This document shows, in pieces, positions 10,815 to 22,409 of a stretch of DNA of 64,000 bases (positions within the stretch are counted from its first letter, which is position 1; every line of letters starts with the position of its first letter). A model generated the notes under the pieces. The model had not been told where the DNA came from, searched no databases, and worked only from the letters and a program-made list of their open reading frames with translations. Source of the stretch: Dillenia suffruticosa (lineage: Eukaryota; Streptophyta; Magnoliopsida; Dilleniales; Dilleniaceae); assembly GCA_033439265.1 (NCBI GenBank), contig JAVTVX010000030.1, positions 4,962,501 through 5,026,500 of the forward strand, in the 5' to 3' direction. The position numbers were made by a program, and so were the translations under genes.

Positions 10815-10949
10815 ATGGGGAAAAGCTTTTTTAGTGAAAGCTTTTTGGGGCACTCAAGTCAAATTGGTGTCTTGATCGAGAAAGTAGGACACTTTTCAAA
10901 TGGGAAACCAGAATGGAAAGTGAAAAAACAAAAGCTCATTACGTGTTAA
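10815..10949 (+). CDS. Small unrecognised ORF, 44 codons
   Basis: An ATG follows a purine-rich leader that looks like a plant 5'UTR (CT tract, AAACCCTAGAGAGAAG, then GA-rich sequence). The frame begins MGKSFFSESFLGHSSQ, continues with mixed composition (IEKVGHFSNGKPEWKVKK) and stops at TAA, 10947-10949. I do not recognise the product. No downstream exon could be identified, and no clear donor site was seen before the stop. It may be a genuine small peptide, the first exon of an unidentified gene, or chance. Support comes only from the leader and the non-repetitive composition. Confidence 0.25.
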   Translation: MGKSFFSESFLGHSSQIGVLIEKVGHFSNGKPEWKVKKQKLITC

Positions 10950-12700
10950 GTAATTTGCATTGCATTGATGTTTGTACAATACAACTTCTTTTTGTCGTCA
11001 GTCAAGCATAGGCATCATACCTCATAACCTACCCAATAAAGTTTCGAATTGTTGTACCAAAATTCTTCAAGTTAGCAACAATCTATTTATTTTAATTAAT
11101 ATTAAAAATTTAAATTCAAAAATTATGACAATAAAGTTTATTAAAAAAAAAAAAGCTAACTCAACTGCGTGACCTATGACAATAAAAATGCTAATAATTT
11201 TCGTATAATTGTTGAATACTTCTAGAATTGCTTTTATTGTCTTGAAAAATGATATTAATAGGCAAAATGGTCAAATATTAAAAAAAATAAAAAATAAAAA
11301 GGTGGGATTGGTAAGAGAGAGGGGGAAGAAAGGAAAGAAGTCGACATTTTCTTCCTAAATGTTTGGTTACTCAAGAAGCAAAGAGAGATAAAAAGATGTG
11401 CAAGGAAATAATGAAATGCTTCCACATAAAAGGTATGAAGGAATTTCCTTCCTTTCAAATTCCCTATTTACCGAGCCAACTTTCCTCCCGAGGTATCTGA
11501 CCCTTCTCAATCCTTCTTTCCATCCAAACAAATTCCTATCTTCTTTGGTGAAGATTTATGTTTAAGACCACTTGTTACCTTCAACTAAGACCTTGTGGGT
11601 CAACAAAGGTATAATCCAAGGTCCCCATGACAGCTTAAGCAGTAGAATCTCTCTACTTCCATCATTCCTTTCTTAGTTCAATCTTGTTTGATTACATTTT
11701 CTTGTAAAAAAATAAGAAAAAAAAAATGCTACAATCCAAGTATAACAGGAAGGCCCAGATTCGGCTAAATTGGGCCTGAATGGTAACATGGGCTTTCGGC
11801 TTTTTCTATACCCAGCTTACCTTCCAGTTTCCATAATGGGCTTAGAATGAAGTCCGGCTAACCCATCTCAGCTCGAAATGGACAAACAAACATTGGCCCA
11901 ACTAACTTTCTATTGTAGGCTTAAATGCCCAATCCAAATATCCTGTTCAACTAACTTTCTATTGGCCCAATCCAAATATGCTTTCGGTACAAAATTTCTA
12001 GAGTCCAAACTCAGTGCAGAGGCTTAGGTACGGTGGGCTAGCCTTTTTTTTTTTTTTTATTGTACAAGGATTTGAAACTGGAATCACCAGATTGGGGGAG
12101 GGGGTTTGTACCACTAGACTGTTTCCTTGGGGATTTTTTTTTATATCATAGCTTGGCCACAATCTGATATCCGGATTTTCGTCCCGATTAATCTAGATTG
12201 ACCACTATAGGGCTCACTTTATGGGACGGGTCTCCTAGTATTATTTTTTTCGTACTCAGAGGATGTTAAACTCCTGAGTTGATTAAGAGACTAAAGTGTC
12301 CTTCCTACCTATGTTAACAATTATTGATACCGTGGGCTAGCCTTGTCCCCCAGTTTCCCGGCTAACGTATTTTCTCTGTAAATTTATTCAATTAATTATT
12401 TAACGTAAAATCTTAAAATTGTAGATTCTAGTTTTCCCGTTTTACCGTGCCGAGAGCAGAAAATTATGATCAAAATTTCTTATAAAAAGTAGCACAAGGT
12501 TATTTCATTCATTCCTGGGATCGAAGAGATGTTGAATTCTTTATTGTATTTCAGCATCCCTCTGGACGGTCTCAAATTTGAAAATTTTAACATTACAACA
12601 TGAGGTGGGGTTAACGTTCAATAAATTGGGGGCATTGTGGAGTGCCTTAAAAAATGTGGATATAGGTAATGAATATAAAGCATCATACATTATATATCAC
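10950..12700. other. Intergenic stretch with a local duplication
   Basis: A 52-bp spaced direct duplication (CAACTAACTTTCTATT, CCCAATCCAAATAT) lies at about 11897-11990. No gene was recognised. Confidence 0.5.
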
Positions 12701-12709
12701 GTATCAAAT

Positions 12710-12860
12710 TCTTTTGATTTGAGTGGCCGGACACTTTATTTTTTAATCAGATATTTCGATGAAAAAAGATTTGGGAGAGTTAATCCTTAAAATAGGTTCA
12801 ATAATATTCAAATCGGATTAATCAGATAAAATTTAAATACCGATAATAAAAATAAAAAAA
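12710..12860 (+). mobile_element. SINE-like dispersed repeat copy
   Basis: It shares the block order of the copy at 38.97 kb: GGCCGGACACTTTAT, then TTTAATCAGATATTTCGA, AAAATAGGTTC and the tail AATCGGATTAATCAGATAAA. It ends in an A-rich stretch. Confidence 0.5.
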
Positions 12861-13699
12861 AATACACTATATAACATATCGTACCTATTTATTTCTCACG
12901 CCAGTACTCACAAAGTCCCTCCTAGCTATTCATCTTTTCAAAGTTTTTTATTTTTGTTTCACAAATATTCAAACCTGGAGAAGGGAAATTATGAACACCA
13001 ATCCCTTAGAGACTCCGTTCAAAGTTCTCTACGAAGCTCAAAAAGCACAAGTCCTCTACCTTTCAGTAACTGTAGTTTGTAATATACATATAAAGGATGA
13101 GTTTTTTGTCCCGCATTGATAAAAGAAAAGATTTATAACTTATCAGGTATCAAATCAATTGAATTTGATTGGTAGAATGAATAGGAGAGAAAATAAAAAT
13201 AAAAATATTATATATTTTTAAAATAATTCTATTGGGATCAAACTGACACAATTTTTGAATATATGTTACTAAGAAAAAAAACAATAAAAAGAAATTGTGC
13301 CTATTATTAAAATCAATGAGACACAACTTTTGAATAGTTATGACAGAAAAGGGATTATACCATGTTAATTGTTCCTGTTTGTTTATATCTCTTGAATGAA
13401 GAGATCTTTCCTATTCATGATTTATTACATTTTTTCTTTTTTTATAAATACTGTTACCTTCGGGGAGAAAACTAATTCAAAATTTTCTCACCATTAGTAA
13501 TATAGGAATTCAAATAATAATAATAAAAAAAAAATCTCCTTTTGTTTTTAAATTTTTATTTTAAGTTTGTATATATCAGAAGAATTTGTCGTTGATCCAA
13601 TCCAACCTGCAATAACGTAATAGGAACATAATTTTCTCAAAGCTAGCAACCATTTCGTGCACAACTTCATTCAAATTTTGCATTTTCATAGTCATTGAA

Positions 13700-14455
13700 T
13701 CAAGGTTATTCAAGGCTTTGTATCTTGATAACCATAATCTAATTCCCAAAATTGTCCCTCAATATGTCAACAGCATTGGCATCCTCGTAGGTCATGGTGG
13801 TGTTGGAACCATCAAACAAACTAATTTTGCTGAAGGTAGATCACTCTTTACAATGTATTTTTAGATAAACCTTCAAACTAAATTGACCTTTTTTAACATT
13901 TGACGGGAAGCCGATTCAAGTAAACGAAGAATAGGATTGATGCACTCTTGATGCGGAGAGTTGCTTAATATGACATTGATAATAATTCAATTCGTAACGA
14001 TTCGTAAGTTAAAAGTTCATATTCTTTAACCATTGATAAACAATTGTTGGACAATACTCAATGCAATTATCACAAAATATATAGATTCCAAAATTAATAT
14101 CGTAATTAAACGAACGTTTGTTTGGAATATCAGTTTTAAATTTCTAATCAAACAATAGATAGATTTATAGGATATATACAAATACATACTTCACAAGTAA
14201 TACATTTATCAAATTCAAAGTGAATTCGACCGGAGTCTATCGTGATTGAATGTGATGCTTTGGATGACAAACGTTTTTGAGGTCAAATTTGAAGCATCTG
14301 GAGCAGTATCCTTTTGTAAGGTAATTGGTCACTATCACACTAAAGCAGATGTTGAGCTAACAATGGAGCAAATTGATGGTGTGATGGACAAGTTTGCAAG
14401 ATTTTACAAGGTTGTGGAAGATTACCTTATTGCCGACCCTAGCGTCTCTGCTTGA
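13700..14455 (+). pseudogene. PR-10 / Bet v 1 family pseudogene
   Basis: The exon 1 fragment (13700-13835) reads [18 protein letters not shown] and later [16 protein letters not shown]. These are the family's N-terminal helix and glycine-rich P-loop. The break falls at GAAG|GTAG, the conserved single-intron position of PR-10 genes. The exon 2 fragment (about 14224-14455) contains [10 protein letters not shown], then in another frame [24 protein letters not shown] and the C-terminal helix ending YKVVEDYLIADPSVSA, with stop TGA at 14453-14455. The start codon and most of the first 20 residues are missing. Part of exon 2 is eroded, and a frameshift lies near 14275-14280. Intact members are about 160-residue cytosolic ligand-binding/defence proteins; this copy cannot make one. 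Confidence 0.75.
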
Positions 14456-16500
14456 ACAATTTTCCCATTTTCATATCATTATCCCATGAAAATGAATTTT
14501 GTGTTGCGTTTTGGTGTGATTGTTGTGTTTTGCTTATCTCCAAGAATAAATGGATACTGTTGTAATGTCACAAGTGTTTAAGCTATTTTTTCTTTTTTTA
14601 TTTTTGGGTAGAAAAAAGGAAGTTTAAGCTATATTGTTTTGTTGCCGTTTTCTATTTGCTGCTTGATCTGTTATGCACTCCAAGGTCAGCCCAGAAATGC
14701 TCCTTCTGGTAGACTAGGAATTAAAGCCCGAGGCCTAAAATTGACCACCAAGTCTATACAGAGGGTGACAGCGCAGGTAGCCTGGCCCATGCTCCGATTC
14801 ATATCTATGTAGCATACCTCGACAAAGTGACTCAAAATGAGCACTCTGAACAAGAGGATGGTTTGTACCCAAAAAAAAAAAAGAACAAGAGGATGGTGGT
14901 TTTGCAAGAAATTTGGGTTGGACTTTGTCAGTCCCTGCGAAACTGTGGGGCCCAAGAAACAGGGGATCCTTTATTTGGGAGACTTAATGTTAGCAAGCGG
15001 GTGGTTGAGAGAGATTCAAAGATTGCATTGCTGCTTTGAATCTATGGCTTGCTGGGGAATATAACAGGCCCGCGGGCTAGCATATGTACATCTTCAAAAA
15101 CACCAGTTGGTAAATATCTCAACCAGCAAAATTTTGGTAGCTCAGATGATTCTTTTCGGTTTACTGTAGATCAGATTATGTATATTCTGTAATCGAACTC
15201 ATTTTATGCGCAGAGGCTTAGGCTGTCAGCTAACGAGCCCAAAGATGTGATTTACATTAACATGGCCTATTATTTTAAAGCAAGCCGGTATGGAAAGCCA
15301 ATTCGAATTTTCTTATTAGTAAGGGCAATCCCATAGATTGGGAACCAATTATATATATTTAATATTTTTATTTTTTTGATACATAGGGGGGTTGGACTCA
15401 AGACTTTAGTGGAAGAGAACGATATCAGTTGAATTATAACTTATTAGTATATACACTTAATTTTATTAAACTTACAAATGACATATTTTATATTTTCCAT
15501 AGAAATCCATGTTTTATTAATTATTTTATATTTTTATGCTTCTCTTACGTATAATGTAATTAACTCAATTATGTGAAATTTTTAAATAAAGTGAAAGCCA
15601 CTTGGCCTGATTTTAACTCAGCGTCTCCCACTCTACTTTGATATCGTCTTATATTTTATAAAATTAATATCCAATTTAAAATGTTAAATAAATAAAATAG
15701 ATATAATTAATTCTTTAATATCGTAACAATGTACTCAAAGGTTGTGGATCCAATGTTACACAACAAATTGTAGACCAGACCACGCCTAAGTTGTCAGTTT
15801 AAAGCTAAAACGAGGATGTGGTCTTAGGTTGTCTAAAGCATAAAATCAGATAAAAATTCCAAGTTCCATCACGTAACAATGTCTATAAACCCACTTGAGA
15901 AAAGCAAACATAAAAGCTGAAGTACACTTCTATTATAACAAGCAAAATAAGGAATTGGAGGAAAAACTTTAAATAGAAGCTAGAGAAAGGGCTTATCATC
16001 ATTGGCACAACATAATTTCAATATTCAAGAACAGGCCAACAAAAAGAAAAATTTGATGGGATTTCTTGTTGATACTTTCAGAAATTGAGGGTTTTATATA
16101 AACACTTTATCAATTATTTTCTCATTATTTTCTAAATTAATACAATGAAGAAGAACCAAAAATATATTTTTCTCATGCATAATCAAAAAATTTCCATTTA
16201 TCATTAGATATTTAATTTGCAAAAATATCCAATAATCAATATTTTTATTTAGCTAAACACTTCATCATTTGAGCCAAATGGACTTGATATCAAATTACAC
16301 TTCCAAGAAATGACACAAGTTTATCTCTCTCAATCCCCAATCTTAAGCATCACCTAGATAAAGCATTAAGTACCACTTGATTTTAATTCAACATTATTCA
16401 GAAAAGAGAAGTTGCAATGCAATGTGTCACTCTTCTAGGGTGACCAAAGCGACAGAAAGAAAGAGAATTGGTGTCCCACGTAGGATTGAGATGAGATCAG
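14456..16500. other. Intergenic, no feature recognised
   Basis: Contains a poly-A interruption near 14870 with ACAAGAGGATGGT on both sides, and AT-rich sequence. Overlapping short frames at 14.69-15.06 kb on both strands show no domain. Confidence 0.4.
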
Positions 16501-16529
16501 AGAATAGTCATCTTTTTCATTTTTTTGTT

Positions 16530-16700
16530 TAGGTGCCCCGTCTATGCGCGCGTTGGACCCTCTCGGCGCTCTCTGCGCTGTGCTTAGCCCATACGGAAGG
16601 TTTGGAAAATGGTAATCATAAGCCGCCTGATAAGCATAAACTTGGCTGTCACTTTCGCCGTAGAAGGTTGACAGGGTTTGATCCTTTATATCACCATCAC
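16530..16700. other. GC-richer island
   Basis: Contains GCGCGCG and alternating CG-rich sequence, followed by a TATA-like TTTATATCACC at 16685. Both strands carry overlapping frames of about 90 codons with no domain. Possibly promoter-like; function unknown. Confidence 0.25.
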
Positions 16701-17706
16701 CTTTTGCTTTTCCCACAATCAACACTCATTAATTTTTTCCATTTTCCATTTTTCTTTTCAGTTTTCACCATCCTAAAGAACCCATATGAAAAATGGGAAT
16801 GACATGAAATGATCTTTCCTTTCTTCTTTTTACCATCTTAAAGTGCCCATATGAAAATGTGGGATAGGCTATTGATCTTTCCCTTCCTTATAGCCCAAAA
16901 ATTATTGTTGAATCTTCAATAAAAAGTTTTTTTAAATAATGGTGCTGATTGCAAACAAAAAAAAAAAAGTTACAGATTGGAGATATCAATTACTAACTGG
17001 TTTGGTAATTTCAGTTCTGGCTTCTACGATCAGCCCCAATAATTTCTGCAACAAAAAGAGAACTCAAATTAAAACCCTTTCATTATCTTCCCAAGATATT
17101 GCTAGAAATGAGAAAGGAGTGAAAATTCCTGTTTCGTCTTTGTGATTTTGCTGCTTTGAAATTGTTGTTACAATGAATTGATGTAAGATGAAAATCTAGC
17201 CCTACTAACTTTCGGTCTGGAGTCACGATGTCCAATGATTACCTCCCATTTGTTGGTGAAATTGCCAAGGCATTCCCATTGATATATGAAATTGTCATGC
17301 CTTAGTTAAATTAAAACTCCAAAACATATGAATTATTGATTTTTCTGATGAACCAACCACAGTCTACAACATTGTTCAATGAATTTGGAAGATTTCCATA
17401 GCAAAAGAATTAACTTCTCATTAGTGGGTAACGGAAGAAAAAAAAAAAAAGAAGAAGAAATTTTAAAACAATTGAGTGATAAATACTTAAAAGAAAAAGA
17501 AAATTTAAAAATTTTAGAACCTCTTGCTATATAGCAATAAGGAATTGTAAAGATGATAAAGTTTCTCTTTAGTAGTGTCCCAAAAATGTTAGGCTACCTT
17601 TGGAACACTTGTCCAAAAATTTATTTTCTTTCCACATTTTTCTAGTTTTTGCTTTAAAAAAGGTTAACGCAACTACAAAACTATTTCGATTGTCTTGCTT
17701 TTCAAT

Positions 17707-17772
17707 ACATACCTACATACATACGTACGTACGTACATACATACATACATACATACATACATACATGCATAC
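17707..17772. repeat. (ATAC)n microsatellite
   Basis: About 16 tetranucleotide units with ACGT variants near the start. Confidence 0.95.
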
Positions 17773-18230
17773 AATATTTTGTTTATGTTTTCTAATTTTT
17801 TTAAAAATATTTCTCCAAATGACATAACATACGGTAATAATAAATTGAATCTTAATATCAGATTAAAATATCTTAATTTTTTAAAAAATAAATAAATTTT
17901 TTATCATCAGAGCTCTTGAATTATTTATTTTTTGTCTTAATTTTGACACTAGTTTAAAATTAATCACCCAGATGAGCTAATTGCTCTAATTGGGGATTGC
18001 TTGATCTTATGTAGCCAGAATGCTGAGAAAGGTGTTCAATTTAATTAATAAAAATATTATTCCTCCGCAAACCTAGGAAACCCTACTTCTCCGACTAATA
18101 TTTATATAATAATATTTTAACCAACACCAGAATTAATAAAAGGACAATAATGCAAAAAAAAAAAAAATTATTATATATATTAAGACGCGGGAGTATTTTA
18201 TAATTGACACTAACGTCCAAAAGAAGTGTC

Positions 18231-18492
18231 GCCACGTGGCAGGCTAGGAAAGGGATAGCGACCACATTTACCACCTTGAATTGGACACCTGTATGTTTTG
18301 GACAACGTTGTCCCCAACACAGACCACCAACGAAGTTGCCTCGTACACGTGTCACCTCATTTTCCACAATTTTTTTTTTAAAGTTTTATGCCACGTCATG
18401 AGATCAGATTAAAGACAAGGCAGACGGTACTGAATTTTATACAGGGACAAGTAATAGACCGCGAGATCTGATTGGCTGAGGAGTGACGCGTC
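18231..18492. promoter_or_regulatory. ABRE/G-box cluster upstream of the HD-Zip gene
   Basis: It contains the perfect palindromic G-box GCCACGTGGC (18231-18240), an ABRE TACACGTGTC (18344-18353), an ACGT core CCACGTCA (18391-18398), an inverted CCAAT box ATTGG (18471-18475) and TGACGCGTC (18484-18492). bZIP factors of ABA signalling bind such ACGT cores, and HD-Zip I genes of the ATHB7/12 clade are known to be ABA- and drought-induced. The cluster lies about 1.9-2.1 kb upstream of the HD-Zip start and no other gene is nearer. A role as a distal enhancer is inference. Confidence 0.5.
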
Positions 18493-19402
18493 GACATAAG
18501 GTTTGAAACTAAACAACATCATTATTACCAAATTGTTTCTTAGTATGATTTTTTTTTTTAATTTTATTTTTTAGGATTAAATTATTAAAAAAAAAAAAAA
18601 CAAAGTTATCTAGAAGACCTGAATATGGTCAAGTCGAGCACGCTCGCGTACTGTAGTTATTGCTGTGGCTCATCTTAACCACCACTTCTTCCTTTTCACT
18701 TGAGTGGCTTGGCTCTATTAGCCGACTCCTAACTTAGCCGTTCCTTTTTTTTTTCTCCAAATAGAAAAAAGAATAAACGTTATTTTGTAATTATTTTTAA
18801 ATAAAAAAATTTGACATATCAATGTTATAATTTGATTTCCAATCACTTTTAAATAAGGAGGAAAAGAAAAGTAGTTCAATTATTAGTTAAATTAAATTCT
18901 CTCATAATCAAAACTAGAATATGGAATTTAACTAAATTTCTCTACTCAAATAATCAATAGGCTCATTTTCAAAATTTGAAATGCATTACTTTTACTTATT
19001 TATTTATTCAGTTCAATAGCAGATCTATGGTTTAGGATTACATAGTCAGGGTAATCTTATCCTATATTATCAATAAATAAATCAAAATTATTATCAGAAC
19101 TCAAATATCTGTTTTGAGGGAGACCTGTGGTTTAATAGGAGACATTTGCCAAATTGTGTTATGTATTATTACTTACCTGAAATTATTGGAGACCCAAATT
19201 TCTTGTAGACTTAAAGCCAACTTCATTGGTTTATTTTTTTTCACTTACACTTTAGTTTTTAGTTACAATTTAACTTTACATTATCTTTTAGGTTCTAAAT
19301 TATGACAAAAATTAGGAAAAAAAAAATCCTCACAATTCTTGTGAAGTCTACACTAGGGGTGGACTGAGGTAAACAATCACTTCCACAAAGTAAGCACGAA
19401 TG

Positions 19403-19404
<2 letters not shown>

Positions 19405-19445
<41 letters not shown>

Positions 19446-19760
19446 AAAGCTGATTAACTAGCCTAATATATTTTATTGCAAAAACGTGATTCATGGAGCC
19501 TTGAAAAAGTGTTTAAAAATGCTAAGCTTTTTTGCCAGAATGAGGACCGCTGTGATGATGAGTACGAGATACATTTATTTTAGACATCAGACAGCACATA
19601 GACAAACCAAATGAGCCGGTCCCCAACATTTATGAGCATCAAGATAACATAGCAAAGCCAAGAACAATTGCTTACTCCCTAGCTAGTCATGAGTCAGGCC
19701 ATCCCAGCCAAGCCAAGAAGATGAAATTGTCTAAAATGAGTAAAATTGAGATAAAAAGGA
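19405..19760 (-). mobile_element. Retroposed 3'-end fragment with poly(A) tail
   Basis: A 37-base poly-T (19405-19441) is the complement of a poly(A) tail. Read on the minus strand, AATAAA (complement of 19472-19477) lies about 30 bases before the tail, with further 3'UTR-like, mixed-composition sequence upstream to about 19760. This is the layout of an mRNA 3' end or of a LINE/SINE-mobilised copy. No open frame could be tied to it and no target duplication was found, so the parent gene is unknown. Confidence 0.4.
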
Positions 19761-20209
19761 AGAAAGTTCAAAAATTCATTTGTAATTTGAAGTATACAAA
19801 TGATGTACAAGATAATAAAATTTGAAATGAATAATTAGATGTGGTTTAAATATAGAGTGTTTTATATTTGATCACATGGTATAAATAAATTTATGAGTTA
19901 TATTTTATGTATCTGATTTATTTTTCCATCACACTGTTAAAAGAATTGTGATCTAAAATATACCGAAACTTCTAGAAAAATAAATTAGATATATGCAAGT
20001 CATATTTATAGTATTATCCGGTAAGATTTTCTTAATCAATATTTATCTATAAAGTGAAAAGACAAAAACAGGGACATATGATAGAATTGAAAGAATTATA
20101 TTATTATAAATTATAAAACATTATACTTATCGTGATTAAAATAACATTATAATAATGAGGTGATAGAAGTAAAGAAGTCTACGGTACCAAAGCCTATTAG
20201 CCTCAAAGA

Positions 20210-20216
20210 TATATAA
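20210..20216 (+). promoter_or_regulatory. TATA box of the HD-Zip gene
   Basis: TATATAA lies 154 bp before the main ATG. A start of transcription about 30 bp downstream would fall at about 20240-20246. Confidence 0.55.
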
Positions 20217-20239
20217 GTAACACAAACCCCATCAACCAA

Positions 20240-20380
20240 ATGTGTGAGTATTTTTCACAGGAGCCGTCCCCCCAAGCTAGGCTTACAACGAAAAAGGATC
20301 TCTCGCTTTTCCACCATAAAGACAAGCCAAGCAGTCTCAAATTCCAACCTAATCAAACAAAAAATGATGGATGGAGTTGA
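20240..20380 (+). other. Overlapping upstream ORF (46 codons)
   Basis: ATG at 20240-20242 opens a frame (+1 relative to the main ORF) that runs without a stop to TGA at 20378-20380, 17 bases past the HD-Zip start codon. If the transcript includes this ATG, ribosomes using it would bypass the main start. The predicted transcription start falls almost on the ATG, so whether it is included is open. Confidence 0.45.
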
Positions 20381-21096
20381 ATACTCTACCTCAACTTCCA
20401 CAGCAATGGCTGCAGGCTCATTTGCTCATCATCCGAATTCAAGAAACAAGAAGAAGAGTAACAAGAGCAAAAAGCAATTCAGCAATGAGCAGATCAAGTC
20501 CTTGGAGACCACGTTCGAGGTGGAGACAAAGCTCGAGCCAAGGAAGAAGCTGCAGCTTGCAAGAGAGCTCGGACTGCAGCCCAGACAGGTTGCTATTTGG
20601 TTTCAGAACAAGAGAGCTAGATGGAAGTCTAAGCAGACAGAGAAAGAGTACAACGTATTGAAAGCAAGTTATGATAATTTAGCATCACAATTTGAAACCT
20701 TAAAGAAAGAGAGACAGTCGCTTATTGTACAGGTAATACTTAGTCTTGATTTTGAAACGACAACTCAATTCTCATAATTCCTGTTTTATCTTTCCTTTTG
20801 AGGTTTTGATAAGTTTGTTGTCTCCTTATGTTACACAGTTGCATAAGCTACAAGATATGATTGAGAAGAATCCGCAAGAGAAGACAAGCTTGTCCACGGA
20901 ACGATTATCAAATGATGATGATGATAGCAGCAAAAAGAGTGACTATTTTGGGATTAGGCAACAAACCAGCCTCATGGACATGGTTGATCCTGTCGACAGT
21001 TCATTGACATCCCCGGAGAATTGGGGAAGTTTTAGCTCTGATAGTTTTTTCGATGACTCCAATAGTACTTGTCAGTGGTGGGATTTCTGGTCTTGA
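20364..21096 (+). CDS. HD-Zip class I transcription factor, ATHB7/ATHB12 type
   Basis: There are two exons: 20364-20732 and 20839-21096. The intron (20733-20838, 106 bp) has GT...AG borders and falls inside the leucine zipper, as in this clade. The product has 208 residues; relatives have about 230-260. A Lys-rich homeodomain spans about 33-90 ([13 protein letters not shown]; recognition helix [13 protein letters not shown]). It is followed without a gap by a leucine zipper with leucines at 99, 106, 113, 120 and 127. An acidic Asp/Ser tail ends in the clade signature WWDFWS, an aromatic activation-type motif. The protein should be nuclear, bind CAATNATTG as a dimer, and act in ABA/drought responses if it follows its Arabidopsis relatives. 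The first in-frame ATG pair is 20364/20367. AATAAA at 21100-21105 may serve polyadenylation. Confidence 0.92.
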
Positions 21097-21099
21097 TTC

Positions 21100-21105
21100 A
21101 ATAAA
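21100..21105 (+). terminator. Polyadenylation-signal candidate
   Basis: AATAAA lies four bases after the HD-Zip stop codon. It is close to the stop, so a later signal may be used instead. Confidence 0.35.
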
Positions 21106-22409
21106 TCACTTGGCAAAAGTTTGGAAGACATCTTATGTATTATTGTAAAAAGAGAAATAATCTTCCTTCCTTATTCGATGAGCAATTTTGCCTTGTGGAA
21201 AGTGAAAATGTTTCGAAAAAGTAAGTGCAGGAGAGAGGTTTTCCAAACATGAGGCTTGAGTTTAGTCGTTTTAGTCCCATATGTTGCACCTCCCATTTGA
21301 TTTAAGCAATTCTTTGTATTCTCTAAATATGAATTAAGTGAACCCGCTGCAATAATTTTAGTGAATGATGTTAAACAAATTGTAGATTCTAGTCTTCTAG
21401 GCTTGAAGTCATTCAGCTGCCGTGCTAACGCACAATTAATTAATCAGGACAAAATGAAAAGATGGTGATGAGTAATTATCTCTGGAATCTACTCCAACAC
21501 GGTGGACATTTCACCAAAAAAAGCCTCAGTAGTTTAGTTCTTCCTAGAGAATGTCATGAGTCAGCCACACTTTTCCATCCTCCATCCTCTTTTGAAGCAT
21601 GGATCTAAATACAGAGAAAATTAAATGGGGGTGAAAAAGGGTATGATATCAAGTGAAAGGACAATTTGCTCCAAAAGTTCAAGCTACGGACTAGCGAAAG
21701 GGCCCTTTGATAGAGGCTAATATAAACAAGGAGAGGAAAGCGGGTCATCGTCACACCATCATACATAATCAGATATTAAGTACAAGGACAAATATGGAAT
21801 ATCAAGGATCTTCTTCAAAATCCTTAGTGTTTTCAAACCGTGACAGGATACCAAAGTAGTACTTACTCTCGGGACAACTTTGCACAATCATATTATCAAT
21901 AATGAGAGATACCAAAACAATTCTGTAGTAGATGAATTCTTGATTTATCCACCGATTTGAAGTACGACCTTGGTTTTGACAGCAATTAAATTTGATATTT
22001 ACGCCATTATTTTGCAAATTGTTACTTCCGATTGAGGTCTGAAAGGCCAAACCTAAAATGGTTTGGGCGCGTTAAAACTCATTCAAAAGCTGTTCGAGTG
22101 TAGTCCCTAACAGAAAAAACTGTTCATGTATGCCACTTTCTTGCAAAAAATTATGGTCAATTGAGTCCGAGATGTTCAAACTGTCTATAATGTAACAGTT
22201 GTGCCTTACAAATCTGTTTCAATATAAAAGTTATCTAGTAGTATTATTAGGTATCAGTTTGGTAATCTCAATTTTTGGTGACTATAAGTAGATTGCAATG
22301 CTGAAGTATCAGAGCAAGGAAATAAGTGAATGGAGTGAATTGAAATAGTTTACCACAATAATATTTTTGTGTGTGTGTGAGTGTGACATATCGTAGGAGC
22401 TCGTCGACA

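Noticed and set aside
16435-16802. Overlapping frames of 96 and 89 codons on opposite strands
   Set aside because: A GC-rich patch lengthens frames on both strands; no motif, no splice context.
17600-17895. Two overlapping frames with Tyr/Thr/His runs
   Set aside because: Encoded by the (ATAC)n microsatellite.
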